A DNA stretch of 64,000 nt. Source: Moringa oleifera. Lineage: Eukaryota; Streptophyta; Magnoliopsida; Brassicales; Moringaceae. The translations under genes and the position numbers were made by a program. The notes under the pieces are model-generated. The model was not told the origin of the DNA, did not search any database, and worked only from the letters and a program-made list of their open reading frames with translations. The stretch covers positions 4,712,001-4,776,000 of the forward strand of contig JAJFZO010000087.1 in NCBI GenBank assembly GCA_021397835.1, written 5' to 3'. Shown here one piece after another: positions 12,651-23,589 of this stretch; the stretch's first letter is position 1; each line of letters begins with the position of its first letter.

Positions 12651-13494
12651 CTGTTGGGGAATTGATAAAAGTGTTGATACATATTAGAGTATAATTTGGT
12701 GTATTATTATTATATTATAATATTAAAAAATTGATAAAAATATTAAAATGATGATAAAAGTATTAATGCATATTGGAGTGTAATTACTTTTATACAAATA
12801 AGAGCAAAATATTATGTTGAGTGCGATGATGATATTTTAAAATGCGGTTGACAGTAAAATTTTGTGATGATAAATTTTGTAAATAAATAAATAAAATTTG
12901 TGATGAAGAATTGATAAAATTTTGTGTCATAATTGATGATAAAAAATTTATAATAGATAAATTATAAATAAATAAAATTATTTAAAAATTATGTATATAT
13001 ATATTACACGTGAATTCTAGTTGAATCCATATCTTAAATAATTGAATTTTAAAAAATAAATATATAAAAAATTATTACATAAACTTATAAGGCCCCTTCT
13101 GGGTAAAAAAATCGACATTAAAAGGTAAAAAAATATATACATATATATAATGTTGGATTCTAATAAACCGATGTTATATATTTATTAAATTTTTATTTTA
13201 TAAATTTAATAAAAAATACAATTTTTAACTAAATTTAAAAAAAAATTAAAAAATTAAAAATAATTTTTTGTAGATAATTTTTTTATTAAAATATTTAACA
13301 TCATTATTTAAAACGTGGATATTTAAGATTTTGTAATAGTTAAATTCTGTTTTTGTTTTGACCGCCGACTGTTTTCTTTAGAGGAAGAATATTTCTGTAC
13401 GTCCTAATTTCTGTACGTCCTAACCAAGGTCGCAGAAAATCATCCCTTTTCCTGTTCACTTTCAGTGTATGCTTCTCGACTTCGCAAAAAGTCA
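12651..13494. other. AT-rich spacer
   Basis: 12660-12960 has loosely repeated 'gataaaa(g/t)tattgatacatattggagtgtaat' words similar to those at about 49140-49480. 12990-13320 is (A+T)-rich with a short TA run at about 13138-13149. No gene seen. Confidence 0.5.
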
Positions 13495-13925
13495 AAAAAT
13501 CTCATGATTGGAAGTCAACACATAGAAGAATCGCTTCAATTCCACTTTATGTGCCTCTTTCAAAGATCTTTTGGGCAACTGTTTGATCAACAGATGGATC
13601 TCTTCAAGACGAATACGGGAAGACATTTGGAGACGCATTGCTGAGAAAATTTCATTTGCAGCAAGTCATCTAGGGGTTTCGCCAATGTACTCAGTAACTT
13701 TTCTGGACCTAAAGAGGGGACGATTAGCAAAGATGATGTCGTTCTTTGTGAAGCTTTGCTCAATAGCTGAGGGAGTGGAAACTGCAAGAACCCGCATGAA
13801 CCAAACTTGGGAAACAGGACAGGATCATACTTTTTGGAGAGATCGCTCAGAAGATGGTGGATAGGCCTCTTCACGGGATGGACATGACCTATAATAGCAA
13901 GACTGGGAGGGTTGGTGTAGGTTTC
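13495..13925 (-). pseudogene. Diverged CYP81-like P450 exon-1 fragment
   Basis: Minus strand from about 13920: TNPPSLAIIGHVHPVKRPIH, then [13 protein letters not shown]. After a frameshift it continues [20 protein letters not shown], then NEIFSAMRLQMSSRIRLEEI, then HKVELKRFFYVLTSN before a stop. These are the hinge, beta-1, B'-C and D-E segments of CYP81 exon 1, but the C-helix region with its WR motif is deleted and the N-terminal anchor and exon 2 are absent. The sequence EIFSAMRLQMSS differs from the EVFSLTxVQKYS of copies A, C, D and E, so it derives from another CYP81 lineage. Confidence 0.85.
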
Positions 13926-14834
13926 TCTGCTGACCTCTGTTCCTGGAGATAAGTTCGTAGAGAATGAAAAGAAAGGAAACAAACAGACTCAGATAATGCA
14001 AAATCTCTATATGCAGACAGTCTTAAGATACATACCCTTGTAAATTCCAAGGTCCTGGGAAGGTTTGGGTTACATATTGATTCAATTAGTTGAAGTTTCA
14101 ATTTGCTTTTTATGAGATTTTGTTAACTTTGCTTCTGCTAAATTTGACTAAGTTGCACCACAAGAAATAAATAGATTTTATGCCATGTCATGCTTCAGAC
14201 GCAAGTTGCCTTCTCTCATTTGACAAAAATCGACCAACAAAGCCTTGGGTCATGAAAGAGAATTCTGTCATTCGTTTACCTCTGTTTTGTTGCTGAAACG
14301 ATAAATCTTTCCTGATTAGTGAATGAACATCAGCAACTTTCTTCGGAAGAGCATATGAAATTTTTTGTTGGTCTTCGATTTCATCCTTAATTGAACATTA
14401 TCTTTCAGGTCTTCTTTGTGCCATATACCTCTAACACAGCATAAGTAAGGTATGAACATTATATCTCCAGGCGCTCCTGCAAAAGTTGCCAATATTGTTC
14501 TGAAAATGTAAGTTAACCAAAACCATTAAGAAGGGATTCCGCCTATAAAGGAGAACTCTGATGTCAACCAAAAGCATTTTTTACGGACTGAACTTTGCTC
14601 AAGGGTTAAAAAAATCATCTCGAAGAAGTTCTATTAAGAAGGGAAACGATACTCGGATGAAAAATACCCTGAAAACCAAGCAGGTTCACATCTTATTGCA
14701 AAGGTCTTCTCTTCATTTATTACATGAATAGGGTTTCTTCTCATGACCCACAAAAGCTTATAACTTCCAAATAACTGACTTCATAGTCATCATCTTAACC
14801 TGAGTGGCCAGAAGGAACACATTGACGTCCGAAT
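13926..14834. other. Intergenic, non-repetitive, unrecognised
   Basis: Composition is closer to genic than the AT-rich spacers, but no motif could be assigned on either strand and no ORF exceeds about 70 codons. It contains the 3' flank of copy B (14700-14834). It may hold a degraded non-P450 remnant. Confidence 0.4.
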
Positions 14835-16828
14835 CTAAAGTTGGTGTAGGAGTTTCATCAAATTTTGGCGTGGAGTGACCATGACCTCTAAGGGGTTAGC
14901 CTTTGACATGGTTACTTCAAGAGTCTGGCTCATGTCCACCTCCTTCTCAACCTTCTCACACTCAAAGCATTGAATCAGTGCACCCAATGCCAAAGAAACT
15001 GTCCGCATTGCCATGGCAGCACCTGGACAAATTCTCCTTCCTGCTCCGAATGGAACATACTTGAAGCCGTCTCGTTCCCCTAACATTCCTTCGAATCTCT
15101 CAGGCTTGAATTTTGTGGGATCCTCCCACACACGGGGATCTCTATGCAGGGCCCAAACGTTCACCAGTACCATCGTGCCTCTCGGTATTTCATATCCCCC
15201 GACTGTGCAATTTTCAGATGAGAAATGAGGCAACAATAGTGGCGTGGCAGGATACAATCTAAGTGTCTCATTTACCACACAGCGAAGGTAGGGAAGCTTT
15301 GTGAGATCTGATTCATTTAGCAGGTGATCATTTCCGACATTACTGTCAATTTCAGCTCGCAACTTCTGCAGTGCCTCCGGATGATTCAAAAGGAGTGACA
15401 TTGCCCATTCCAGAGTTATAGCTGACGTATCTGTTCCTCCGACGAACAATATCTGAAGACAAAGTTTACCCAATCAATACCACGATGGAAACTCTAGGAT
15501 GGATATCCCATATCTGTATTTTATAAGATTCACTGATCTAACAAGTTCTTCAATCATCAACTGAGAATTCGAATAAACTACCCATGTTATTTTTCAGATA
15601 TTGTTTCAATGATGATCTTATGCTTTTGTATGTTCAAACTCTTCATCAACGGTTAAGCTACCTAATTGTGAAAGTTAGAAGTAGTACTCATTAATGGGGC
15701 TAGCCACTTTAATTAGATATCTGTACAGATAGAAACAGAATTAGTACTTAGCTCCACTGTATCTCATTCAGTAGGAACATTTTGTGCTAATTTCATTTGA
15801 ATGTTATGATAAAGTATTACTAAGTAGAAAATTAATGGAAGATTACAGGAAAGCTCTTACCATGAATGGAAGAAATTAATGTAATGTTAACCTGAAGTGG
15901 GTAACATTTTAATGCCAAGAAGAAGAGAGCCAGCAGTGCGTACCAATATGATACCTTTGATGATTTCATCTGAATAAAATTCAGGCTCTGATTTTTGGAG
16001 AGACAAGAGAGTTTCAATCACTGACGTCTTCCTTTCCAGGTTATGACTTCTCTTGAATCTAATCTCATCAATCAAATTCTGCAAATATTCATCTCTTTTT
16101 CTATGCATCCTTATCACACTCTTCTCAAGCCCTTTGTACCCAACTAACCTCAAAAAAGGGATGAAATCACATACACTCATGGTCATGCTTGGGAAGAATC
16201 TCTCCTTGAATTCCAGCAGGAACTGGTTCTCCACCTCCATGTCTGTGTCCTTCTCTTCAACACCCCGCTTTCCAGCAACTATTCTCAACATGACATTCGC
16301 TGTGAGCACACAAAACAGATACTTCAAATCTACCTTCTGAGTGGCGTTACTGGAGAGCTTAAACAGTCTGAGACAAAGATTGATGACTTCTTCTTCACGG
16401 ACTGAGGAATTCTTTTGGATACTGCCTGAAGAGAAAACTTCAAACACTGTGAAGCGGCGTAGGATTCGCCATAGATCACCGTAAGGAGCAAACCCATAGA
16501 CGGTATAATTGTAACTAAAATGATCTCCAGCCATGGTACGAGGCCGGTTGGCAAGTACTATGTCGTTCCTGGTAAAGCACTCTTCCACGGCAGATGGTGA
16601 AGATACAACAAGCACTGGACGGGAACCGAACTGGAGATAGAGAATGGGGCCATAGTGAGATAACAGTGTCTCTAGTGCGCGGTGGAGAGGTTTCTTGATT
16701 AGGTGAAGATGACCAATAATTGGAAGAGCTAATGGACCTGGAGGCAACTTTGGCTTTCTATGAAATAGAACTTTGATTATCAGAAGAAGGGTGAATATGA
16801 GAGCAAGCAAATAGTAGAATCTCGCCAT
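14835..16828 (-). CDS. CYP81-family cytochrome P450, copy B (intact)
   Basis: Exon 1 is 16828-15944 (295 codons), intron 15943-15453 (491 bp, GT..AG), exon 2 15452-14835 (205 codons plus stop): 500 residues. Anchor starts MARFYYLLALIF; hinge FHRKPKLPPGPLALPIIGH; I-helix GGTDTS (first position Gly instead of Ala, allowed by the consensus); ETLR; FKPERF; heme loop FGAGRRICPG with Cys437. The frame is open to 16864, but that codon is GTG; the first ATG is 16828. It is the most divergent of the five copies (AMAMRTVS after the heme loop where the others have AALGIRTVS or AALGKRTVS), so it may differ in substrate. It lies about 470 bp from copy C, in the same orientation. Substrate unknown; ER membrane monooxygenase. 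Confidence 0.93.
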
Positions 16829-17300
16829 CGTCAACCAGAAGTTCAGTTGATAAAAGCTACTCACAAGTCACGGGCAGACAGTGAGAGACATTAGTTTCGT
16901 CTCAATTAATATTCAACAAGATGCCTTACTAATAATTTTTTTATGAAATTGAAAGTGATAAGATATTTTCCTTTTTATGTTTTTTAATCTCGTTGCTAGA
17001 AGCAGGTTCACATGTGTGTGTTTGTCTTTAAGCAGGAAGAAGAAGCCAATTTCCAATCATCCATATCTTTTTTTGCAGGGGCCCAATGTTCGGATCTATC
17101 CTTGATATGCGCAAAATACAATCAAAATCCACTGAAAATTACCAACATTTATCTGTAATAACTTCAAAGGATATAGGAGCTTCTTATGATAACAATGATG
17201 TTTCTTTTTGTTGCAGTAAATTAAGAGATTGCTTTCCAGATCACAACATTACTACCATTAAAGACAGAATTACAAGTATGGAACGAGCTGATTGCAATGT
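16829..17300. repeat. Duplicated intergenic segment (copy 2)
   Basis: Upstream region of copy B merged with the 3' flank of copy C; matches 4045-4549. The short plus ORF at 17086-17304 is not conserved with the duplicate and is not called. Confidence 0.8.
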
Positions 17301-19076
17301 CTAAAGTTGGGAAAGGAGCGCAATCAAATTTTGGCGTGGACGAAACTTGGCCTCCAAAGGCTTGGCCTTCGACAGGGTCACTCCAATAGCTTGGCTCATG
17401 TCCACCACCTTCTCAACACTGTCCCAGTCAAAGCACTGGATGAGTGCACCAAGCACCAGAGAAACTGTCCTTATGCCCAAGGGAGCACCTGGACAAGCTC
17501 TCCTTCCTGTTCCAAAGGGCACATATTTGAAGCCATCTCTTTCCGTTAATGTTCCTTCAAATCTTTCAGGCTTGAATTTTGTTGGATCCTCCCACACATT
17601 GGGATCCCTGTGCATAGCCCAAGCATTCACAAAAACAGTTGTGCCTTGGGGTATTTCATATCCACTTACCGTGAACTTTTCGGATGAAAAATGAGGTAGC
17701 AGTAGTGGTGTTGCAGGGTATAGCCTAAGAGTCTCATTGATGACACAACGAAGGTAGGGAAGCTTCATAAGGTCTGAATCATTTAACAAATGCCCATGTC
17801 CAACATGACGTTCGATCTCTGCTCTTGACTTTTGCAATGTCTCTGGATGACTCAAAAGCAGTGACATTGCCCATTCCAGGGTAATCGCTGATGTATCTAC
17901 TCCTGCAACCAACATTACCTGAAGCATATTTTGCTTAATCAATGTTAGAATGAAGCTACTATGTAAATTAATATCAGAATTTGACAAGCTTCTGGGAAAT
18001 GCAGCAAGCTCTTCTAATAAATTCAAGAAATTTATAGGCAACATATAAGCTAAAAGTAAAGAGACAATAAATGGAACAACCAAAACTAAATTGATCTTAA
18101 TTTTAGATCACCTGGAAATTAAAGAAGTTTGAGTCCAGGCTTCAAGTGAATAGAGATTGAAAGTAAAATGTTAATCAGATGAACAGAAAAGCATCTTGTG
18201 ATAAAATTTCAATAATACTTGGAGACACAACAGTTTCTCAACCAACGATTGCTTCTTCTCTCCATCCCTTACGCTACTGGTTTCCAAAGAACTGCTTTTC
18301 TTCGATCGAATCTCCTCTATCAAATTCTGGATATACTCATCTCTCATCTTCTGTATTCTTATTAGACTCTTCTCCAGCCCTTTGTAGCCGATCGACCTTA
18401 ATATCGGGAAGAAGTCACAGATATTAAACGATGCGCTCGGACAAAACAAGTTTCTGAATTCTAGCAAGCATAGCTTCTCCAAATCAGTGCCTGCAGCCTC
18501 TTCTTCAAGGCCACGCTTTCCAGAAACTATTTTCGACATGATATTTAATGTCACTAGAGAGAACAAGAATTTCAAGTCCACCTTCTCGACGCCCCTACTC
18601 GAGAGTTTGAACAGTCTGCGACACAAACTTACGACCTCTTCTTCTCGTATGGTAGAGTACTTTTGGACACGGGTTAATGAGAAAACTTCAACAGAAGTGA
18701 GACGGCGTAGGTTCCGCCATAGGTGACCATATGGAGCAAAGGCAATACTAGTGTAGTTGTAGGTAAGACAATCGCCAGCCACGGATCGTGGCCGGTTTGC
18801 AAGTACTATGTCGTTCTTGGTGAAGCATTCTTCAACGGCAAAGGCAGAAGAAACGACAAGTGTAGGACGACTACCGAACTGGAGATAGAGAACTGGACCG
18901 TAACGCGATGACAGTGCCTCTAGTGATTGATGGAGAGGTTTCTTGATGAGATGAAGGTGGCCAATGATCGGAAGAGCGAACGGACTTGGTGGTAGATTTG
19001 GCTTTCGACTATGCAGGAGTTTTGTTACAAGAAAAATGGAGAGTAAGAGAGCAAGGAAACAGCATAAATTTCCCAT
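17301..19076 (-). pseudogene. CYP81-family P450, copy C, splice-donor deletion
   Basis: Closest relative is copy A. Exon 2 (17918-17301, 205 codons plus stop, acceptor TTCAG|GTAATG) is open and keeps AGVDTS, ETLR, FKPERF and [10 protein letters not shown]. Exon 1 runs from ATG 19076 and is open, but after KLLCLQ a net 66 bp present in copy A is gone. This removes the 17 codons that end exon 1 ([17 protein letters not shown] in A) and the GTAAGT donor. The junction reads CTC CAA|GTATTATTG, so a weak GT donor lies exactly in phase 0 at 18218. If used, a 491-residue protein lacking the start of the I helix results (Cys428). If not, exon 1 runs into a stop in the intron. Probably non-functional. 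An in-frame ATG at 19154 would add 26 residues, but homology favours 19076. Confidence 0.75.
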
Positions 19077-19283
19077 CATCAACCAGAAAAATGAGATTAT
19101 GAGCAGAAGACAAACGGGGAAGACTGAAAGACCAACCGGTATTTCAATTTTCATGGTCAAGTCATGGATAGTATTATCATGCAACAGCGAGCGACCCAAG
19201 ATATTTCTCTACAAGATACCCGACAACAATTAATTGTAAAATTGGATGTGGGGACAAGTTATGGTCTTTTTGCTTAACGTTGG

Positions 19284-19293
19284 TTTATATAAA
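19284..19293 (-). promoter_or_regulatory. TATA box of copy C
   Basis: Palindrome-like TTTATATAAA about 208 bp upstream of the ATG at 19076, in a region otherwise alignable to copy A, where the same site is degraded to TTTAGATAGA. Position relative to the transcription start is not known. Confidence 0.5.
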
Positions 19294-19349
19294 CACTAAT
19301 CTGTTTGTTTTTAGCAGCCAGTGCCCATATTGACTGAGATGGGACTGAG

Positions 19350-20138
19350 AGCTAAGTGTGTAATTATATGCACGGAATTAGGGACGGCTTCGGGGCTTGC
19401 CCACTGGGTCCGACCCCTAAGTTCTGTTTTCAGGAGCTCATCTTAATTCATGTATTTTAAATTTTGGATAAATTTTATTTTAAATTTTAAGTTTTATTTT
19501 TTTCAATCAAAATTTTATTTCAAAATATATTCAAATAAATTTTAATATTTTATTTTTTCAAAATTAAATCTTATTAAAAAATTTAAATATTAAAAAAATT
19601 TAAATTAAAAATATTTTACAGTGAATTTTGATTTACAATTTTGTACAGATGTAATAAAATATTTAAGCTATCATCATAAAAAAATTTAAAAAATTTTAAA
19701 TATTAAAAATATATTTTTAAATCATATTATTAAAAATTTTAAAAATTTATAAAAAATAATTAATTAATTAAAAAAATTAAATTTAAGAGATAAAATTAAA
19801 ATAAAGTATAAAATCTATTTAAGTAGTTTTTAATTATTTAATAATAAAAAAATAATTAATTTTCTATAACTATTTGAATCAATATTTAATTTGAACCAAA
19901 TCAATAAATTAAAATATATTTAAATATATTTTAAAAATTAAAATTTATTTGACGAGAAAGTAAAATTTAGAGTTTTAAATTATATTTATTTTTAAGTATT
20001 TATTATTTTATTATTTATTTTTTAATTTAAAAATTTTTTAGTTGAAATTCATGTTTCATTGAAAAGATCTATAAGTACACGTGTAAAAAGTGAGGTTCTA
20101 TTTAGTTTATAGCATTTTAAATTTTTTATTTAATTTTA

Positions 20139-20170
<32 letters not shown>

Positions 20171-21284
20171 ATTTGATGAGATTTTTTTAATTTTAATTTT
20201 TTAAAATTAAAAATGATGTTTGATTTGAAAAACATGTATTTAGAAGTGTAAATTTAAAAATTTTTGTTAATTTAATTTAAATTTTACAAAATAAATAAAT
20301 AATTAAATTAATAATAAATAAATAAATTTATTATTATTTTATTACTTAATAATTAGTTTTTTTATTTTTTTAAATTAAATACATTTAAAACCTTAAGTTT
20401 TATTTATTTTTTTCATTCAAATTTTTACTTTTAAAATATATACAAATAAATTTTAATATTTTAATTTTATTCAAATTAAATCCTGTTGAAAAATTCAAAC
20501 ATTTAAAATATTCGAGTTAAAAATATTTTATAACGAATTTTGATTTATAATTTTTCACGAATGTAATAAAATATTTAAGTTATTATTATAAAAAAATTTA
20601 AAAGTTTTTAAGTAATAAAAATATTTTTCTTAAAAAAATATCATCAAAAATTTTTTAAAAAAATTCATAAAAATAGCTAATTAATTTAAAAAATTTAAAA
20701 TTTAAGAAATAAAATTAAAATAAAGTGTAAAATTTATTTGGGTAGTTTTTAGTCATGTATAACAATGCAAAAATCATTATTTTTTCATAATTATTTTGAA
20801 TCAAGGTTTAATTTGGATAAAATCAATATTTATTTGTGTACATTTTAAAAATTAATATTTAATTGAAGAGGAGATAAAACTCAAGGTTTTAAATGATATT
20901 TACCCTTTCTTTCAACTCTTTTTCTTTATTCTAATGATCTTTTATTTTTATTTTAATATTTAAAATTTAATATTTTTTAAAATTATTAATAAATTTTTAG
21001 ATTATATAACCCTTATAATTAATTGCAAGAATGATTTAAAGAAAGGAATCTTGTTTTCTCTTCACTTTTCAATTAATCAATCATTTATATATTTATATAA
21101 TTATTTTAATTTTATTCATAATTTTATAATTTTATTTAAAACTAAGACATAAAATTAATAGAAAATTTGTATTTCATAAAAAATATATCAAACATATAAA
21201 AATATGTGAAAATATAAATAATAAAATAATATTATTAATTAAAAATTCTTTTAAAATTATGGATAAATATAGATTAAAAAAAAA
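19350..21284. repeat. AT-rich block with ~915-bp-spaced direct repeats
   Basis: Two degenerate copies of about 520 bp, roughly 19476-19995 and 20390-20915, share ordered words such as 'ttttaagttttattt', 'caaataaattttaatatttta', 'gaattttgattta', 'gtaataaaatatttaag' and 'aaattaaaataaagt'. Related sequence recurs at 33000-33300 and, inverted, around 31900-32330. A (TA)n run sits at about 20149-20171. No coding potential. Possibly an old terminal-repeat element, but no clean TG..CA ends were seen. Confidence 0.55.
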
Positions 21285-21470
21285 TTAATTACACTAAAGG
21301 GACCTACATTTTAGGTGCAGTATCAAAGTGAGACTTACACAAAAAATTGCATCAAATTAGGACTCACATAACGTGTAGTTTGCAATACGGGACCTCCGTC
21401 AACAAAACCCGTTAGAATTACCTCCATGGCTCGCTCACGTGATACGTGTACGCTTGTTAAGTCTGCAATT
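21285..21470 (+). repeat. MULE left terminal inverted repeat
   Basis: Pairs with 26632-26818 in inverse orientation; the similarity fades after about 180 bp, near 'cgcttgttaagtctgc'. Confidence 0.85.
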
Positions 21471-21591
21471 ATATTAAAGACTTTTTAATCATGTAAAATA
21501 AAACAAAATTGCTCATAAACAAATTTATGAAATTTCTCTCTTCATCTATCAAATTCAAGCATCGATTATTACAGAAATCTGAGATTCATGT

Positions 21592-22600
21592 ATGCATCCT
21601 TTAACTCCTTCACTTTATTATTTCTTTCCATATCGATTGAGCAAAATAGCTACAAATTCGTACCAATTAAACAACGGAAAAGGGAAACTTGAAAAAATTG
21701 AAGATATTCAATACTTTCGTGGAATTAATGTGCCATTAAGAATTGCATTGACTGTTTCGAATTTTGGGAGGAGATTTTTCAGTTGCCCAAGACCTAAAGT
21801 ACTATAGTGTATTTTTGATTTGATTTTAAATGATTATTAAAGAAGATTTCGACACTAGTTGCTAAAATTAGTTATGATTTTACTATAAAATAGATTGACT
21901 ACTTATGTTGATTCCTTGGTTGTTCTGTTTTATTAATTACTTTTGATATTACAATAATTTATATATGTTAATTGTTTGATACTGCTAAGGATGTTAACAC
22001 TTCAAGATATTGCAATGCGTATGTTTATTGTTGTGTAATTATATGAAAGAAATTGAAAAAGAACAAGACAATAGTTCATAAACTTGTTTCCTTTTACCCT
22101 TATAGCTCAAGTCATTTTCACATTGTTAGGTCTTGCTTAATCCTCCACATTATCTCTGGTCTAATGGGTGCTCAAACTTGTTATTACTATAGGTTTCCAA
22201 GTTGTGGCTCTAAAGATTATTGGGCTAGTCTTCTAAAATTAAGAACTCACTATTTTTCCTATTTTGACAACATAAGCAATATTACTCATCTTAGGAATTC
22301 AAAAACATAATCTGCATGAGGAAATATGCCATATTGGAAAATCTCTGGTTGTAGCTTTCTTATGTTAGATATCTAATGCAATTTATTTTTAAATTAGTTT
22401 AGTGTTTGAAATTGCTTGATATTTAGTTTATTTTAGTTAAGCGTTGATTACTATTACAAGTTAATTCACAAGCTTTTTGCATTAACACAGCCGAGAAATT
22501 GTAGATTCTTTCGTTGGTATGATCCAAATCCTTGCCCACATGCACGTCGAGTTTTTAATAATGTATTTGAATGGATGAACAAGGTTGAAGCTAAATTGGC
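21592..22600 (+). pseudogene. GRF-type zinc-finger-like gene inside MULE
   Basis: Exon 1 (ATG 21592 to about 21801) ends in LTVSNFGRRFFSCPRPK, the GRF core that gives the domain its name. A GT follows directly after PRPK. Exon 2 (from about 22491 after ...ACACAG) reads PRNCRFFRWYDPNPCPHARR, then WMNKVEAKLA and a TGA at about 22602. This matches the C...FFxW half of the GRF finger plus the start of the coiled coil seen in plant At4g04775-like proteins. The predicted product is about 106 residues. The first Cys pair of the finger is not evident (QYFRG where cysteines are expected), and beyond the TGA another frame continues with a hydrophobic stretch, suggesting a truncating lesion. Likely nucleic-acid binding in the ancestor; the role in the element is unknown. 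Confidence 0.6.
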
Positions 22601-23589
22601 ATGACACAAAGGCATGTTGATTTTATCTTGGAGCGTAATTGTGATCTTCATTGTTATGTCATGATTTCTGTTGATGAAGAAATGGCAAAAAATGGTTATG
22701 AAGCATCTGTTGAATGAGTTGAAGAATGATTTTAGGCTTAGAGGTTGTAAGCTTTATTCAAACTTATAAGTGTAATGTGAGAATATTTATTGTTGATTTT
22801 ATAAGTTATAAGCTTCATTGTGTTATGTTTTTGGTTGGATGATCTTAGAAGAGAGTTCAACTTTGTAATCAAATCTTTTTCTTAGTTTATGAAATCCTCC
22901 TTTAAAACTCATATGTTGATCAAATTTTTTTCTTAGTTTTTTTATCTCCTAGATGATCAAATGTGGTATGTCATTTAAAACTAATATGATTCAATGTAAT
23001 CTTTTTTGATTTCTGAGTTCATCAATTATCAAATACAAACTATTCGAATTAATGAAAATAAAGAAAAAGATACATTAACTAAGCAAAATTGCAAAATATA
23101 ATGTGATCAAATTGTTTGCTTACTCATTATCCAATATTACATAACTTAATTAACAAAGTAAATTATCTTAATTTGTTTTTCAACAAAGCAAATTTTCAAA
23201 AAAACATAAAAATATCTACTGCTTATACAGGTTTTTCAAATTATCCAACATTAACCAAAATTATACAATAAACACTAAAAATGCACTAGGTGCGCCTATT
23301 GGGTTGATCAACAACCACTGCTTGCAATTCTGCTTGACCTCCTTTTAGGTTGTGTAAGTGGTTGGAAACAAAGAAATAAATAAGACAATTACAGTTAGGT
23401 ACAAAGAACATACATTCAATGATTAATTGACTATAAATAATTTCATATGTGGAATCATTAACCAACATAGGGTAAATGCCGATAGCAAGTCTGCCTCTTT
23501 TTCTGGATGGTTGTGGTGGTGTTCTGGTTGCTAGTGCAAGATTAGTTGAGGTAGATGATGGCTGGCCAGAAGTCCTGGAGGTCTAATGT

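Noticed and set aside
16829..16864. A 12-residue N-terminal extension of copy B
   Set aside because: The codon at 16864 is GTG, not ATG; the first ATG is 16828, which matches the start in the other copies.
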